A program made the position numbers and the translations under genes. A stretch of 64,000 bases of DNA, taken from contig DATINJ010000248.1 of NCBI GenBank assembly GCA_035474375.1, positions 14,654-78,653 of the forward strand, written 5' to 3'. Positions 16,197 through 24,858 of this stretch are shown piece after piece (within the stretch, counting starts at the first letter, position 1; each line of letters opens with the position of its first letter). The notes under the pieces were generated by a model. The model saw only the letters and a list, made by a program, of their open reading frames with translations, was not told the origin of the DNA and did not search any database. Source of the DNA: JANNPJ01 sp035474375 (lineage in GTDB: Bacteria > Actinomycetota > Actinomycetes > Actinomycetales > Kineosporiaceae).

Positions 16197-17426
16197 ATGA
16201 AGACCAGTCTCCGAACAACCGGCTACCTCTACCCCTGGGACGTCATCGACGATTCGGGGGCCGCGGAACGAATTGCCGGAGTCGGCCTCGACTCGATCAC
16301 CCTGGCCGCCGCATATCACGGAGTCCGGGCGGTCACCCCGGTTCATCCCCGGCATCGGTTCGTCGAGGCCCGGCATTCGGCGCTGTATGTTCCGGTCCGA
16401 CCGGAAGCCTGGGAGTCGGCGCCGATCCGGTTGGCCTCCGCACAGTCGTGGACCGGTCGTCCGGATTCGTTCGGCGAGGCCAAGCGCAGGTTGACGGAAG
16501 CCGGGGTGAGCGTAGACGCGTGGGTGGTGCTCACCCATCGCGATCCGGCCGAGGGCGGCCCCGATTATGCCACTGAATACTGCGTACGCAACGCATTTGG
16601 TGACCGATACCGGTACGCGCTGTGTCCGTCGCAGTCTGCCGTCGTGGACTACGCCCGCCGATTGGTCGCGGAGGTCCTGACGCTGGGTCAGCCGGCCGGG
16701 TTGGCAATCGAAGCCTGCGGTCCGCTGGGATTCAAACACGGTCACCTGCATGACAAATCCGCAATGGAAGGGATGAGCGGGCTGGAGGAAGCGCTGCTGT
16801 CCTTCTGCTTCTGCCCGGCCTGCAGCGAAGGGCTGGCCGCCCTGGGCGTCGACGCCGTCCAGTTGGCTGCGCGGGTCCGCCAGGTGGTTCGCGAGCGACT
16901 ACCGGATTCCCAGGTCAACGACGGCTCGCCGACTCCGGTGGAGGACGCGCTGGGCCCCGAGGCGGAGGCCCTGTATGCGGTTCGGCTGTCGTCGATTTCC
17001 CGCCTGTGGGAACAGGTTCTGGATCAGATTGCGGATTTCGGTGAGCTCCGAGTGGCCTTCCACGCCAGTCCTGGCCGGTGGCGTACCGGCGCTGAGAGTG
17101 CGCTTCCGGTAGACGTCTTGCAACGGCGTCCGGCCCGGCTCATCGTTCCGTGCGGCGATGACATGCAGGCCGGTCTGGCTCGGATCGATCGAGTCCGGCA
17201 ACGTACTTCGGCTCCGGTGGCGGCCAATGTCTCGGTGCTGCAGGACGCCGCGTCGTCTCCCGTGGCGATCTCCGGGGCGACGCTGGTGGAGCGCTGGCGG
17301 CAACTGCTCGCGGCAGGCGTCGATGAACTGCAGATCTATCACCTGGGTCTGGCTTCGCCGGCTCGCTTTCGCGCGGTTGCGGAGGCGCTGGCCGACCCAG
17401 CCCTGGCTCGGGTCGCGGCGGGCTAG
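16197..17426 (+). CDS. Uncharacterised TIM-barrel-like protein coupled to acdS
   Basis: A 409-residue protein of a family I know only as uncharacterised in actinobacteria. It opens with GYLYPWDVIDD and continues ITLAAAYHGVRAVTPVHP, HSALYVPVRPEAW, YCVRNAFGDRYRYALCPS, LAIEACGPLGFKHGH and a Cys cluster CFCPAC. The alternation of strands and helices and acidic strand ends look like a glycosidase-type TIM barrel. There is no signal peptide. Start: ATG 16197 with GGAG just upstream; GTG 16182, overlapping the acdS stop, is also possible. The tight linkage suggests a shared operon with acdS, but a chemical link between the two is not obvious. Confidence 0.72.
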   Translation: MKTSLRTTGYLYPWDVIDDSGAAERIAGVGLDSITLAAAYHGVRAVTPVHPRHRFVEARHSALYVPVRPEAWESAPIRLASAQSWTGRPDSFGEAKRRLTEAGVSVDAWVVLTHRDPAEGGPDYATEYCVRNAFGDRYRYALCPSQSAVVDYARRLVAEVLTLGQPAGLAIEACGPLGFKHGHLHDKSAMEGMSGLEEALLSFCFCPACSEGLAALGVDAVQLAARVRQVVRERLPDSQVNDGSPTPVEDALGPEAEALYAVRLSSISRLWEQVLDQIADFGELRVAFHASPGRWRTGAESALPVDVLQRRPARLIVPCGDDMQAGLARIDRVRQRTSAPVAANVSVLQDAASSPVAISGATLVERWRQLLAAGVDELQIYHLGLASPARFRAVAEALADPALARVAAG

Positions 17427-17451
17427 CTCTTCTGCGAGAGCGTCAGCAGGC

Positions 17452-17643
17452 CTAGCACGCGGCCTCAATGACGGCCTCGACCTTGGCCGAGGGCACCTGG
17501 TCCGCGATCAAGGTTTCCCGAGCCTCGCCCCTGGTGGGGCAGAGCATGATCGTTTGCATGGCAAGTTGGGACAATTTCTGTTCCGACATCTCCGGCCCGA
17601 CTATCTTGCGGATCGCCTCGGAGATCGCTTTCAGTCCCAGCAT
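17452..17643 (-). CDS. Small hypothetical helical protein
   Basis: A 63-residue protein, MLGLKAISEAIRKIVG onward, mostly helical, with two cysteines and no membrane segment. It overlaps the end of the upstream 97-residue membrane protein gene by 13 bases, so the two are likely translated together. I do not recognise a family. Confidence 0.45.
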   Translation of the reverse strand: MLGLKAISEAIRKIVGPEMSEQKLSQLAMQTIMLCPTRGEARETLIADQVPSAKVEAVIEAAC

Positions 17644-17924
17644 GCGGATTTCCTCGTTCTGCTGCCGGCCAGGGCTTCGGCCTCGGTCTCGTTCGCAGGG
17701 AGCTTTTGGACGGTCACCACTGCGTACGAGTCAGCTTGTCTCGTTGCCGTCGGCCGGGCCGATCCGGGCCCGGCCGCGCCGGGCGCAAACTTCAGCACGC
17801 CCCAGCATCCCAGCAGCACTGCGGTGACCATTCCGAACACCAGCATCTGGGTCGACGCCGCGAACCGCCGTCGTCGAGGTGCGGAAGGCTCGTCTGGTCC
17901 CTCCAATGGCCGCATACCGCCCAC
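17631..17924 (-). CDS. Small single-pass membrane protein
   Basis: A 97-residue protein: a basic N-terminal cytosolic part ending PRRRRFA, one transmembrane helix (STQMLVFGMVTAVLLGCWGV, residues about 24-43), then an Ala/Pro-rich outer part. An ATG at 17915 would shorten it by three residues. It lies downstream of the LigD-like gene on the same strand (18 bases apart) and overlaps the following small gene. Family and function unknown. Confidence 0.5.
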   Translation of the reverse strand: MGGMRPLEGPDEPSAPRRRRFAASTQMLVFGMVTAVLLGCWGVLKFAPGAAGPGSARPTATRQADSYAVVTVQKLPANETEAEALAGSRTRKSACWD

Positions 17925-17942
17925 AGTAGCGACACGGGTCCG

Positions 17943-19061
17943 TCAGGCTCGGACGGCCCGCCAATCCGGGGATTCGGTGCCAGGCCGATATGGCGAGCGG
18001 GAACGTTTGGCGAGCAGGCGCGCGAACTGCTGCTCTCGGGCGGCCGCCCGGACGGCGCTACCGCCTCCGGTGAAACTCGGTGCGAGCTTCCATGCCGGTC
18101 CGTCCAGGCCGAGATCGCCGAGCAAGTCCCGGCGTTCGAGGTAGGACTGCTCCCGAACCGGCCGACCGTCCACGTGCAACACATCGTTGATCAACAGAAC
18201 GGCAGGGTTACGGCGGCTCAACCCTCGCGCTTCGGTCCCGCGGACGCCGATCCGAGCCCGGATCCGGGCCGGGTCCGGCCGCCCGTCCGGACCGAAGGCC
18301 ACCAGGACGCCGTCCAGGAGTACCTGGGTCAACCCGAGTTGCTCACCAAGACCGCGCAGTTCCGGCAACGCCGACGTGATGTCGGCGCCTTCGCCCGAGA
18401 TGGCTCGGACCCGGCCGCCTTCCACGGTCACCAGGGCGCGGAACCCTGGCCAGTCGAACTCGTATGACCAGGCGGCATCCTCGCGAGCGGATGGCATCCG
18501 GCCGGGCACGGCCAGCATCGGCCGGACGCCGGTCGGCAGCGGTTGCCAATCCGGTCGGACCGGGCCGTCCATCCGGTGCACCATCCAGTTCTTGCCGTCA
18601 GTCTGGAACAGCACGAACCTGCCTTGTACCCGCTCGCCGTCGAGCACGACCTTGACCTCCCGGTCGCTCCACTTCTCGCAGTGGTAGCTACCGCGGTCCC
18701 AGATCGTCATCGTGCCGCCGCCGTACTCACCTTTCGGGATCTCACCAGAGAACTCGGCGTACTCCATCGGATGATCCTCGGTGTGCACCGCCAGGTGGTT
18801 GGTGTCAGGTGTCGGCGGCAACCCGCGGGGTACCGCCCAGGAGACCAGGACGCCGTCCCGTTCCAGCCGCAGATCCCAATGCAGGCTGGTGGCGTGATGC
18901 TCTTGGATGACGAAGGTGTCGCCGGTGCCGACCGGCGCATCGGTGACGTCAATCGGTTGCAGCGGAACGGGTTCCGGGGTTCGAGCGGAGTTCCGCTTGC
19001 GGCGGTACTCGCCCAGCCGTTCACCACGATCTTTCGCGCTCTTGCTCGCCTGCTTGCTCAC
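17943..19061 (-). CDS. LigD-like protein: 3'-phosphoesterase domain plus catalytically dead ATP-ligase domain
   Basis: A 372-residue protein. Residues about 45-165 are the LigD 3'-phosphoesterase domain: VIQEHHATSLHWDLRLERDG, SWAVPRGLP, HPMEYAEFSGEIPKGEYGGG. Residues about 175-345 align with the ATP-dependent ligase adenylation domain, but the nucleotidyl motif KxDGxR reads DWPGFR: the AMP-accepting lysine is Asp203 and the Asp after it is Pro. The oligonucleotide-binding domain is absent. So phosphoesterase end-cleaning may be intact while ligation should not be. No Ku gene or polymerase domain is nearby. GTG 19061 with GGAGGTGG eight to nine bases upstream is preferred over ATG 19085. Confidence 0.82.
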   Translation of the reverse strand: MSKQASKSAKDRGERLGEYRRKRNSARTPEPVPLQPIDVTDAPVGTGDTFVIQEHHATSLHWDLRLERDGVLVSWAVPRGLPPTPDTNHLAVHTEDHPMEYAEFSGEIPKGEYGGGTMTIWDRGSYHCEKWSDREVKVVLDGERVQGRFVLFQTDGKNWMVHRMDGPVRPDWQPLPTGVRPMLAVPGRMPSAREDAAWSYEFDWPGFRALVTVEGGRVRAISGEGADITSALPELRGLGEQLGLTQVLLDGVLVAFGPDGRPDPARIRARIGVRGTEARGLSRRNPAVLLINDVLHVDGRPVREQSYLERRDLLGDLGLDGPAWKLAPSFTGGGSAVRAAAREQQFARLLAKRSRSPYRPGTESPDWRAVRA

Positions 19062-19192
19062 GTTTCGGGCGCCCACCTCCATCACGCTACCCGCGCCTCA
19101 CCCGAATGGCAGCGCAAAGCAACCGCCCAAATATGCACAGTTACTATAGATCCCCAGTTTCGCCGTGATGATCTTCGGTCTCTGGGTGATCG

Positions 19193-19229
19193 GCAGTTGT
19201 GCCTGTTTTCGTGCCGCGAAAGGCACTGC
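19193..19229 (-). terminator. Possible stem-loop downstream of hutH
   Basis: Inverted arms GCAGTtGTGCCT and AGGCACTGC around a 16-base loop, about 90 bases after the hutH stop. There is no T tract, so the call is weak. The remainder of 19062-19319 has no gene; TATAGT read on the minus strand near 19145 could be a -10 for the LigD-like gene. Confidence 0.3.
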
Positions 19230-19319
19230 TGGGGGGCGTAACTGGCGATCTTCGCGGGAGGGCTACGGCTGTTTCGACCCGATCACGGCCGGAGTGGCAT
19301 CAGCGGGACAGCGGGGCGG

Positions 19320-20906
19320 TCAGGACAGCGGGCCGGTGCAGGTTTCGGCCGCCGCGATGGCTTCGCCGGAGGTCACGTACCGGAGCGCGGCCTCGATCTC
19401 CGGGGCCAGATGGCGGTCCGGCCCGGGGCCGGCCACCAGCCGACGCAGACCGGCCACCACGGCGCCAGTCGCCAACGCCGGAGCCGGTCCGGGAACGCCG
19501 GTCGCCGTGGTCACGGACCGCAGGTCGAGCGAGCGGGCGGCCGTGAGGATCTCGATCGCGATCACCCGGGCCAGCCCGTCGATCGCCCGGCGCAATTTGC
19601 GCGCCGCATGCCAGCCCATCGACACGTGGTCCTCCTGCATTCCGGACGACGGGATCGAGTCGACGCTGGCCGGTGCGGCCAGCCGTTTCAGTTCGCTGAC
19701 GATCCCGGCGGCGGTGTACTGCGCGATCATGTGCCCCGAGTCGACCCCTGGGTCGTCGGCCAGGAACGGGGGTAAACCGTTGCTACGAGCGACATCGAGG
19801 TGTCGATCGGTGCGCCGCTCGGAGATCGACGCGAGGTCTGCCACTGCGATCGCGAGGAAATCGAGCACGTACGCGATCGGCGCTCCGTGGAAGTTCCCGT
19901 TCGACTCCACCCGGCCGTCCGGCGTCACCACCGGGTTGTCCACTGCCGCGCTCAGTTCCCGCGCGGCCACCAGCGTGGCATGGTCGACGGTGTCTCGAGC
20001 TGCACCGTGCACCTGCGGTGAGCAGCGCAGCGAATAGGCATCCTGCACTCGGGTGCACTCCTGCGCGCTGCCCGGCAGGCCGCGGTGGCTGGCCATGATC
20101 GGCGATCCGGCCAGCAGAGCCCGCAGGTTGGCTGCGCTCGACGCCTGCCCCGGATGCGGGCGCAGCGCCTGGAGGTCGGCGGCAAACACGGCATCCGTGC
20201 CGAGCAGCGCCTCGACGCTCATCGCCGCCGCGAGATCAGCGCTGGTCAGCAGGGATCGAAGATCGGCCAGGGCCAGCACCAGCATGCCGAGCATGCCGTC
20301 GGTGCCGTTGATCAACGCCAGGCCCTCCTTCTCGGCCAGCGTGACCGGGGTCAGCCCGGCTGCCCACAACGCCTCGGCGGCCGGCCGGCGGGTGCCGGCC
20401 GCATCCCGTACCTCGCCCTCACCGATCAGCGCCAGGGCGCAGTGTGCCAACGGAGCGAGGTCACCGGAGCATCCGAGCGAGCCGTACTCGTACACGATCG
20501 GGGTGATCCCGGCATCCAGCATCGCCGCGTAGGTCTGTGCGGTCACCGGCCGTACTCCGGTCCGGCCAGTGGCCAGGGTGGACAGCCGCAGCAGCATCAG
20601 CGCGCGGACCACCTCGGGCTCGACCTCCGCTCCGGAACCGGCCGCATGCGAGCGGATCAGCCCGCGCTGCAGTTCGGCTCGCCGGGTCGCCGGAATGTGC
20701 GTGGTGGCCAAGGCACCGAATCCGGTAGAAACGCCGTAGTGGGGGGTCTCATCGGCGGCCAGCGCCTCGATCACCGCCCGGCTATGGCCGATCGCCGCCA
20801 GTGCGTCGGGCGAGAGTTCGACTCCGGCACCGTGCCGGGCGACCGCCAGCAGCTCTGCCTCGGTCACCGGTCCGGTGCCCACCACGATCCGTTTCAGCGC
20901 GTCCAT
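19320..20906 (-). CDS. hutH: Histidine ammonia-lyase
   Basis: A 528-residue aromatic amino-acid lyase that converts L-histidine to trans-urocanate. The MIO prosthetic group forms from Cys146-Ser147-Gly148 within GSLGCSGDLAPLAH; the Cys instead of Ala is a known actinobacterial variant. Tyr of HYGVSTGFGALA, QDAYSLRCSPQVHG, ESNGNFHG and SSGMQEDHVSMGWHA are all present, as expected for HutH rather than PAL/TAL. ATG 20906 is preferred; the frame stays open upstream without similarity. hutU, hutI and the rest of the pathway are not in the window. The divergent IclR gene is the likely regulator. Confidence 0.93.
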   Translation of the reverse strand: MDALKRIVVGTGPVTEAELLAVARHGAGVELSPDALAAIGHSRAVIEALAADETPHYGVSTGFGALATTHIPATRRAELQRGLIRSHAAGSGAEVEPEVVRALMLLRLSTLATGRTGVRPVTAQTYAAMLDAGITPIVYEYGSLGCSGDLAPLAHCALALIGEGEVRDAAGTRRPAAEALWAAGLTPVTLAEKEGLALINGTDGMLGMLVLALADLRSLLTSADLAAAMSVEALLGTDAVFAADLQALRPHPGQASSAANLRALLAGSPIMASHRGLPGSAQECTRVQDAYSLRCSPQVHGAARDTVDHATLVAARELSAAVDNPVVTPDGRVESNGNFHGAPIAYVLDFLAIAVADLASISERRTDRHLDVARSNGLPPFLADDPGVDSGHMIAQYTAAGIVSELKRLAAPASVDSIPSSGMQEDHVSMGWHAARKLRRAIDGLARVIAIEILTAARSLDLRSVTTATGVPGPAPALATGAVVAGLRRLVAGPGPDRHLAPEIEAALRYVTSGEAIAAAETCTGPLS

Positions 20907-20985
20907 CCGCCCATTCGATCGGGTCTGACGGACCACCGGCGGGCGCCACTCCGCGGTTCTGTCTGGGATACGAGATGATTCACGG

Positions 20986-21783
20986 ATGAACCAGGACGGT
21001 CCGCACCGCGAGGCCCCCGGTCGACCCCAAGTTCCGGGTGCCACCAGGGCGCTCGCCGTGCTGCGACTGCTCGCGGCCGCCCCAGGGCCAGTCCCGGCCG
21101 CGGTGATCGCCCGGGATCTCGGGGTTCCGCGCAGCACCGTCTATCACCTGCTGACGGTGATGGCCGATGAGGGTTTCGTCACCCATTTACCGGAAGAACG
21201 GCGATATGGGCTGGGGGTCGCGGCCTTCGAGATCGGCACGGCCTACTCCCGGCAGGAACCACTCCAGCGACTGGCCCGTCCGTTGATGGCCCGACTGGTG
21301 GACGACGTCCAGCAGACCGCCCATCTGGCCGTCCTGCACGGCCGCGAGGTGCTGTACGTGGTGGAGGAACGCGCTCCTCGCCGGCCTTCGCTGGTTACCG
21401 ACGTCGGGGTGCGACTGCCCGCACAACTGGCGGCCAGCGGCCGGGCGATGCTCGCGGCCTTGCCGGCCTCCCAGGTCAGGGCGCTCTTCCCGGACGTGAC
21501 GGCGTTCGTGCTACGGCACGGGGTGGGCCCCGCGACGCCTTCGCAACTGCGTCAGGTCCTCACCCAGGTACGGCGGGATGGGTTCGCCCAGGAGCATGGG
21601 GAGATCACCCCAGGGTTCTCATCGGTGGCCGCCGTGGTCCGCGGTCACACCGGGCACCCGGCCGCCGCCGTCGCGATCACCTTCGAACAAGGCCAGGCGG
21701 TCGAGGGCGACATGGAACAGCTGACGGCGGCCGTGCTGCGGACGGCGTCCGCGCTGGAACGGCGAGTCAATCCCCGCGCGTGA
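20986..21783 (+). CDS. IclR-family transcriptional regulator (probable hut regulator)
   Basis: A 265-residue regulator. Winged helix-turn-helix at residues about 18-75 (ALAVLRLLAAAPGPVP, VIARDLGVPRSTVYHLLTVM); effector-binding IclR domain at about 85-260 (RLPAQLAASGRAMLAALP, and a C-terminal SSVAAVVRGHTGHPAAAVAI). It is divergent from hutH with only about 80 bases between the start codons, so it most likely controls histidine degradation, with histidine or urocanate as effector. That link is inference from position. Confidence 0.86.
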   Translation: MNQDGPHREAPGRPQVPGATRALAVLRLLAAAPGPVPAAVIARDLGVPRSTVYHLLTVMADEGFVTHLPEERRYGLGVAAFEIGTAYSRQEPLQRLARPLMARLVDDVQQTAHLAVLHGREVLYVVEERAPRRPSLVTDVGVRLPAQLAASGRAMLAALPASQVRALFPDVTAFVLRHGVGPATPSQLRQVLTQVRRDGFAQEHGEITPGFSSVAAVVRGHTGHPAAAVAITFEQGQAVEGDMEQLTAAVLRTASALERRVNPRA

Positions 21784-22186
21784 GTTCGTGCGAATAGCTC
21801 ACCGACTGGAACGAGACCGCGAATCCGGATACCGATCGAAAGCGGATAGCACTCGATCCGAGCCTCAAAATCCGAATGTCGGAGGTCGGCCCGCAGTTCC
21901 AATTATTGAACCTTCAAGGCGCTGCTTCGCCGGGCCCGGCGGAATCGGCGACTCGAGTGCCCGATAAGAGCTGGTCGACGGCGATCCTGGTGCGGATGTC
22001 GCTGTAAGCCAAGTGCCTGAGGGCACATTGGCCCGGAGAAATAGGTCGATGGCCCACTTCGGGCGAATGAAATTTCCCACGTCCCCGAGTTTCTTCGACC
22101 GATTCGCGACTTCGCCAACTACACTTAAACCGCCTGACCGATGGAGGTCGGCATGTCGACAACGAGGACCAGGTGAGATCGCGGTC
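21784..22186. other. Gene-free stretch upstream of lacI
   Basis: About 400 bases without a convincing frame. It is somewhat richer in A/T than its neighbours (for example around 21900 and 22070). TACACT near 22119 could be a -10 element for the lacI gene. AGGTGAG at about 22171 is a plausible ribosome binding site for it. Nothing else is seen. Confidence 0.4.
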
Positions 22187-23260
22187 ATGTCCACTGCCGA
22201 CCCGGAAGTGCAACCGGATCCCGCCGAAGACCCGGTGTCGTCCCCGGGGGCTTTACAACGACGACCGGCGATGTACGACGTGGCTCGACTGGCCGGCGTC
22301 TCGCACCAGACCGTCTCCCGAGTACTGAACCTGCATCCCAGTGTCAGCCCTCGAACCCGGACACTGGTTCTGGCGGCAATCGACGAACTCGGTTACCGGC
22401 CGAACTCGGCCGCTCGGACGTTGGCAACCGGCCGTTCCAAGACTCTCGGAGTGATCACTCTCGCCGGCACCCTGTACGGGCCGATGTCGATGTTGTACGG
22501 CGTCGAAGCCGCTGCCCGTGATCAGGGCTACATGCTCACCATCGTGAGTGTCCGGGACGGCGAAGAAGGTGCGCTCGAACGAGCGGTGGCCAATTTGCAC
22601 AAGCAGCGGGTCGACGGGATCGTGGCGATCGCTCCTTTGGTGTCGATCGGGGAGTCGTTGACCGCGTTGGCTCAGCAGATTCCCCTGGTTGCGGTGGAGT
22701 CGTCGCCGCGAGCGAGCCTGCCGATCGTTTCCGTCGACCAGGCTGCCGGCGCCCGGATCGCCACCGATCATCTGCTTGCCCAGGGGCATCGAACGGTCTG
22801 GCATGTCAGTGGTCCGGCCGGTTGGTACGAGTCGCAGGATCGGACCGCGGGCTGGGCGGCCGCGCTCGCCGCCGCCGGGGCCGAGGTCCCACCTGCGTTG
22901 TCCGGTGACTGGAGCCCGCGCTCGGGCTACGAAGCCGGCCAGATCATCGGCCGAATGCCAGACGTGACAGCAGTTTTCGTGGCCAATGACCAGATGGCGC
23001 TGGGTGTCTTGAGGGCGTTGAACGAGCACGGTCGCCGAGTTCCGAACGACGTGAGCTTGGTCGGCTTCGATGACATCCCGGAGTCTGGCTTCTTCAGCCC
23101 GCCGCTGACCACGGTTCGGCAGCCGTTCGACATGGTGGGTCGGCGCAGCCTGCAGACCTTGCTGGCGGAGATCGAATCCGGTCAGCCCGCGGTGGGCCGA
23201 GTGGTGATCGCTCCCGAACTGATCGTCCGGGAGAGCACGGCCCGGCCCTCATCGAATTGA
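22187..23260 (+). CDS. LacI-family transcriptional regulator
   Basis: A 357-residue repressor. Residues about 28-80 are the LacI DNA-binding domain with hinge: MYDVARLAGVSHQTVSRVLN and YRPNSAARTLATGRS. The rest is the periplasmic-binding-protein-like sugar domain (GVITLAGTLYGPM, HVSGPAGWYESQDR, FVANDQMALGVLRAL, SLVGFDDIPESGFFSPPLTT). It converges on a YtfQ-like sugar-binding lipoprotein gene whose upstream region carries two palindromes of the LacI type; this regulator is the natural candidate to bind them. ATG 22187 is used, with AGGTGAG about nine bases upstream. Confidence 0.9.
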   Translation: MSTADPEVQPDPAEDPVSSPGALQRRPAMYDVARLAGVSHQTVSRVLNLHPSVSPRTRTLVLAAIDELGYRPNSAARTLATGRSKTLGVITLAGTLYGPMSMLYGVEAAARDQGYMLTIVSVRDGEEGALERAVANLHKQRVDGIVAIAPLVSIGESLTALAQQIPLVAVESSPRASLPIVSVDQAAGARIATDHLLAQGHRTVWHVSGPAGWYESQDRTAGWAAALAAAGAEVPPALSGDWSPRSGYEAGQIIGRMPDVTAVFVANDQMALGVLRALNEHGRRVPNDVSLVGFDDIPESGFFSPPLTTVRQPFDMVGRRSLQTLLAEIESGQPAVGRVVIAPELIVRESTARPSSN

Positions 23261-23301
23261 GGCTGATCCTCGAGTAGCCCGCCGAAAGCGGGCACTCAGC
23301 C

Positions 23302-23337
23302 AGAAGGGCCCGATCCGGATTCGGATCGGGCCCTTCT
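23302..23337. terminator. Strong bidirectional hairpin terminator
   Basis: A perfect 16-bp stem AGAAGGGCCCGATCCG / CGGATCGGGCCCTTCT with a GATT tetraloop, between the convergent lacI and substrate-binding protein genes. Reading either way the stem ends in CTTCT, so it can serve both directions. Confidence 0.88.
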
Positions 23338-23409
23338 CGATGTCCGCTGAACTAGCGACTCATCGTGCTATCGACGATCAGGACTGTCGACGAATAGTGC
23401 TGTCGACGA

Positions 23410-24402
23410 TCAGTACTGCCGGGTCGGCAGCGCAGCGGTGGCCGCAGCCTGATCGAAGACGGTCTCTTCGGTCTCGATCCGGGTCGGGACCGTGTCGCCG
23501 GCGACGATCTTCTTGGCCGTCTCCATCAGTTGCGGGCCAAGCAGCGGGTTGCACTCGACGATGTAGTTGATCTTGCCCTCGGAGAGGGCGGTCATCCCGT
23601 CCTTCACCGCGTCGATCGAGACGATCTTGATGTCCTTGCCGGGGGTGAGGCCGGCAGCTTCGATCGCCTCGATGGCGCCCAGCGCCATGTCGTCGTTGTG
23701 CGCGAACACCACGTTGATGCCCTTGGGGTGGGCCTTGAGGAAGGCCTCCATGACCTGCTTGCCGCCGGCCCGGGTGAAGTCACCCGTCTGGGTGGCGATG
23801 ATCTTGAGCTTCGGGTTGGCAGCGATCGCCTCCGTGAAGCCCTTCTTCCGGTCGATCGCCGGTGCCGAACCGGTGGTGCCCTGAAGCTCGGCGATGTTCA
23901 CGTCGCCGGTGGCCGAGGCCTCCTCCTTCACGAGCCACTCGCCGGCCTTGGTGCCTTCCTTGACGAAGTCAGAGCCGAGGAAGGTCTTGTAGAGCGTCTT
24001 GTCCTGGGAGTCCACGGCGCGGTCGGTGAGGATCACCGGGATGTTCGCGGTCTTGGCCTCCTTGAGCACGGTGTCCCAGCCGGTGGTGACCACCGGCGAG
24101 AAGGCGATGACGTCAACCTTCTGCTTGATGTACGACCGGATCGACTGGATCTGGTTCGCCTGCTTCTGCTGGGCGTCCGAGAACTTCAGGTCGACGCCGG
24201 CGGTCTCTGCGGACGACTGGATCGACTTGGTGTTCGCGGTGCGCCATCCGCTCTCCGCGCCGACCTGGGCGAAGCCCATCGTGATCTTGTCCGACTTGTC
24301 ACCGCCACTTGCTGCGGTGCCGCCGCTGCTGCTTCCGCAGGCTGTCAGCAAGCTGAGGGCGAGCATTCCGGTCGTCACTGTGACCGCTGATCTGCTAAAC
24401 AC
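23410..24402 (-). CDS. ytfQ: Sugar ABC transporter substrate-binding lipoprotein (YtfQ-like)
   Basis: A 330-residue lipoprotein. The signal peptide ends in the lipobox LTAC (Cys22). The mature part closely follows the galactofuranose-binding protein YtfQ: FAQVGAESGWRTANTKSI, LKFSDAQQKQANQIQSIRSY, SPVVTTGWDTVLKEAK, IPVILTDRAVDSQDKTLY, and FLGSDFVKEGTKAGEWL. The likely ligand is a furanose-form hexose. No permease or ATPase gene accompanies it in the window, so it either feeds a transporter elsewhere or acts as a sensor. GTG 24402 with AAGGAG eight bases upstream. Probably repressed by the LacI protein through the two operators upstream. Confidence 0.88.
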   Translation of the reverse strand: MFSRSAVTVTTGMLALSLLTACGSSSGGTAASGGDKSDKITMGFAQVGAESGWRTANTKSIQSSAETAGVDLKFSDAQQKQANQIQSIRSYIKQKVDVIAFSPVVTTGWDTVLKEAKTANIPVILTDRAVDSQDKTLYKTFLGSDFVKEGTKAGEWLVKEEASATGDVNIAELQGTTGSAPAIDRKKGFTEAIAANPKLKIIATQTGDFTRAGGKQVMEAFLKAHPKGINVVFAHNDDMALGAIEAIEAAGLTPGKDIKIVSIDAVKDGMTALSEGKINYIVECNPLLGPQLMETAKKIVAGDTVPTRIETEETVFDQAAATAALPTRQY

Positions 24403-24444
24403 GGCGTTCTCCTTCGAACGTGATCCAATTCACATCAGGAGGAT

Positions 24445-24458
24445 TGTTATCGATAACA
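24445..24458. promoter_or_regulatory. LacI-type operator proximal to the ytfQ-like gene
   Basis: TGTTATCGATAACA, a perfect 14-bp palindrome with the central CG of LacI-family sites, 42 bases before the start codon, where it would overlap the promoter. Confidence 0.78.
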
Positions 24459-24564
24459 TTTCTGCGGTCAAGGCAGATCGGTAACATTTGAATAACACCA
24501 CTTCGGCGGACCGCTCTGGCTGACACCTGCGACTTTACCCGGATGCGGACATTTTGACGAGTTG

Positions 24565-24582
24565 CGTGTGAACGTTCACACG
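24565..24582. promoter_or_regulatory. Second LacI-type operator upstream of the ytfQ-like gene
   Basis: CGTGTGAACGTTCACACG, a perfect 18-bp palindrome whose core TGTGAACGTTCACA fits the same TGTkAwCGwTmACA pattern as the proximal site. The two centres are 122 bp apart, which would allow looping by a tetrameric repressor. The rest of 24403-24858 has no gene. Confidence 0.68.
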
Positions 24583-24858
24583 AAGCGCCAGGTAGGAGGC
24601 TAGATGGCAGAAAACTGACTGCCTCGGTGACTGGCTGTGCGAGGTTACCCAGACTTTCCGCAGATGTGGGTGCTCGATCGCCGACTGTCATTGCGCAGAC
24701 CGCGCAAAGCTCTCCAGGCCCGCGAATAGCTCAAAAGTATCTAAGTAGTGGATTTCCGTTCAACTCAGGCGAAACGATGATCGCTCTGATCGTCCGAGCC
24801 AAGCCGGTGGCTCGGATCGGTACCCCCACGGTAGGCCGATCTGGTCGAGGTTGGGCGG

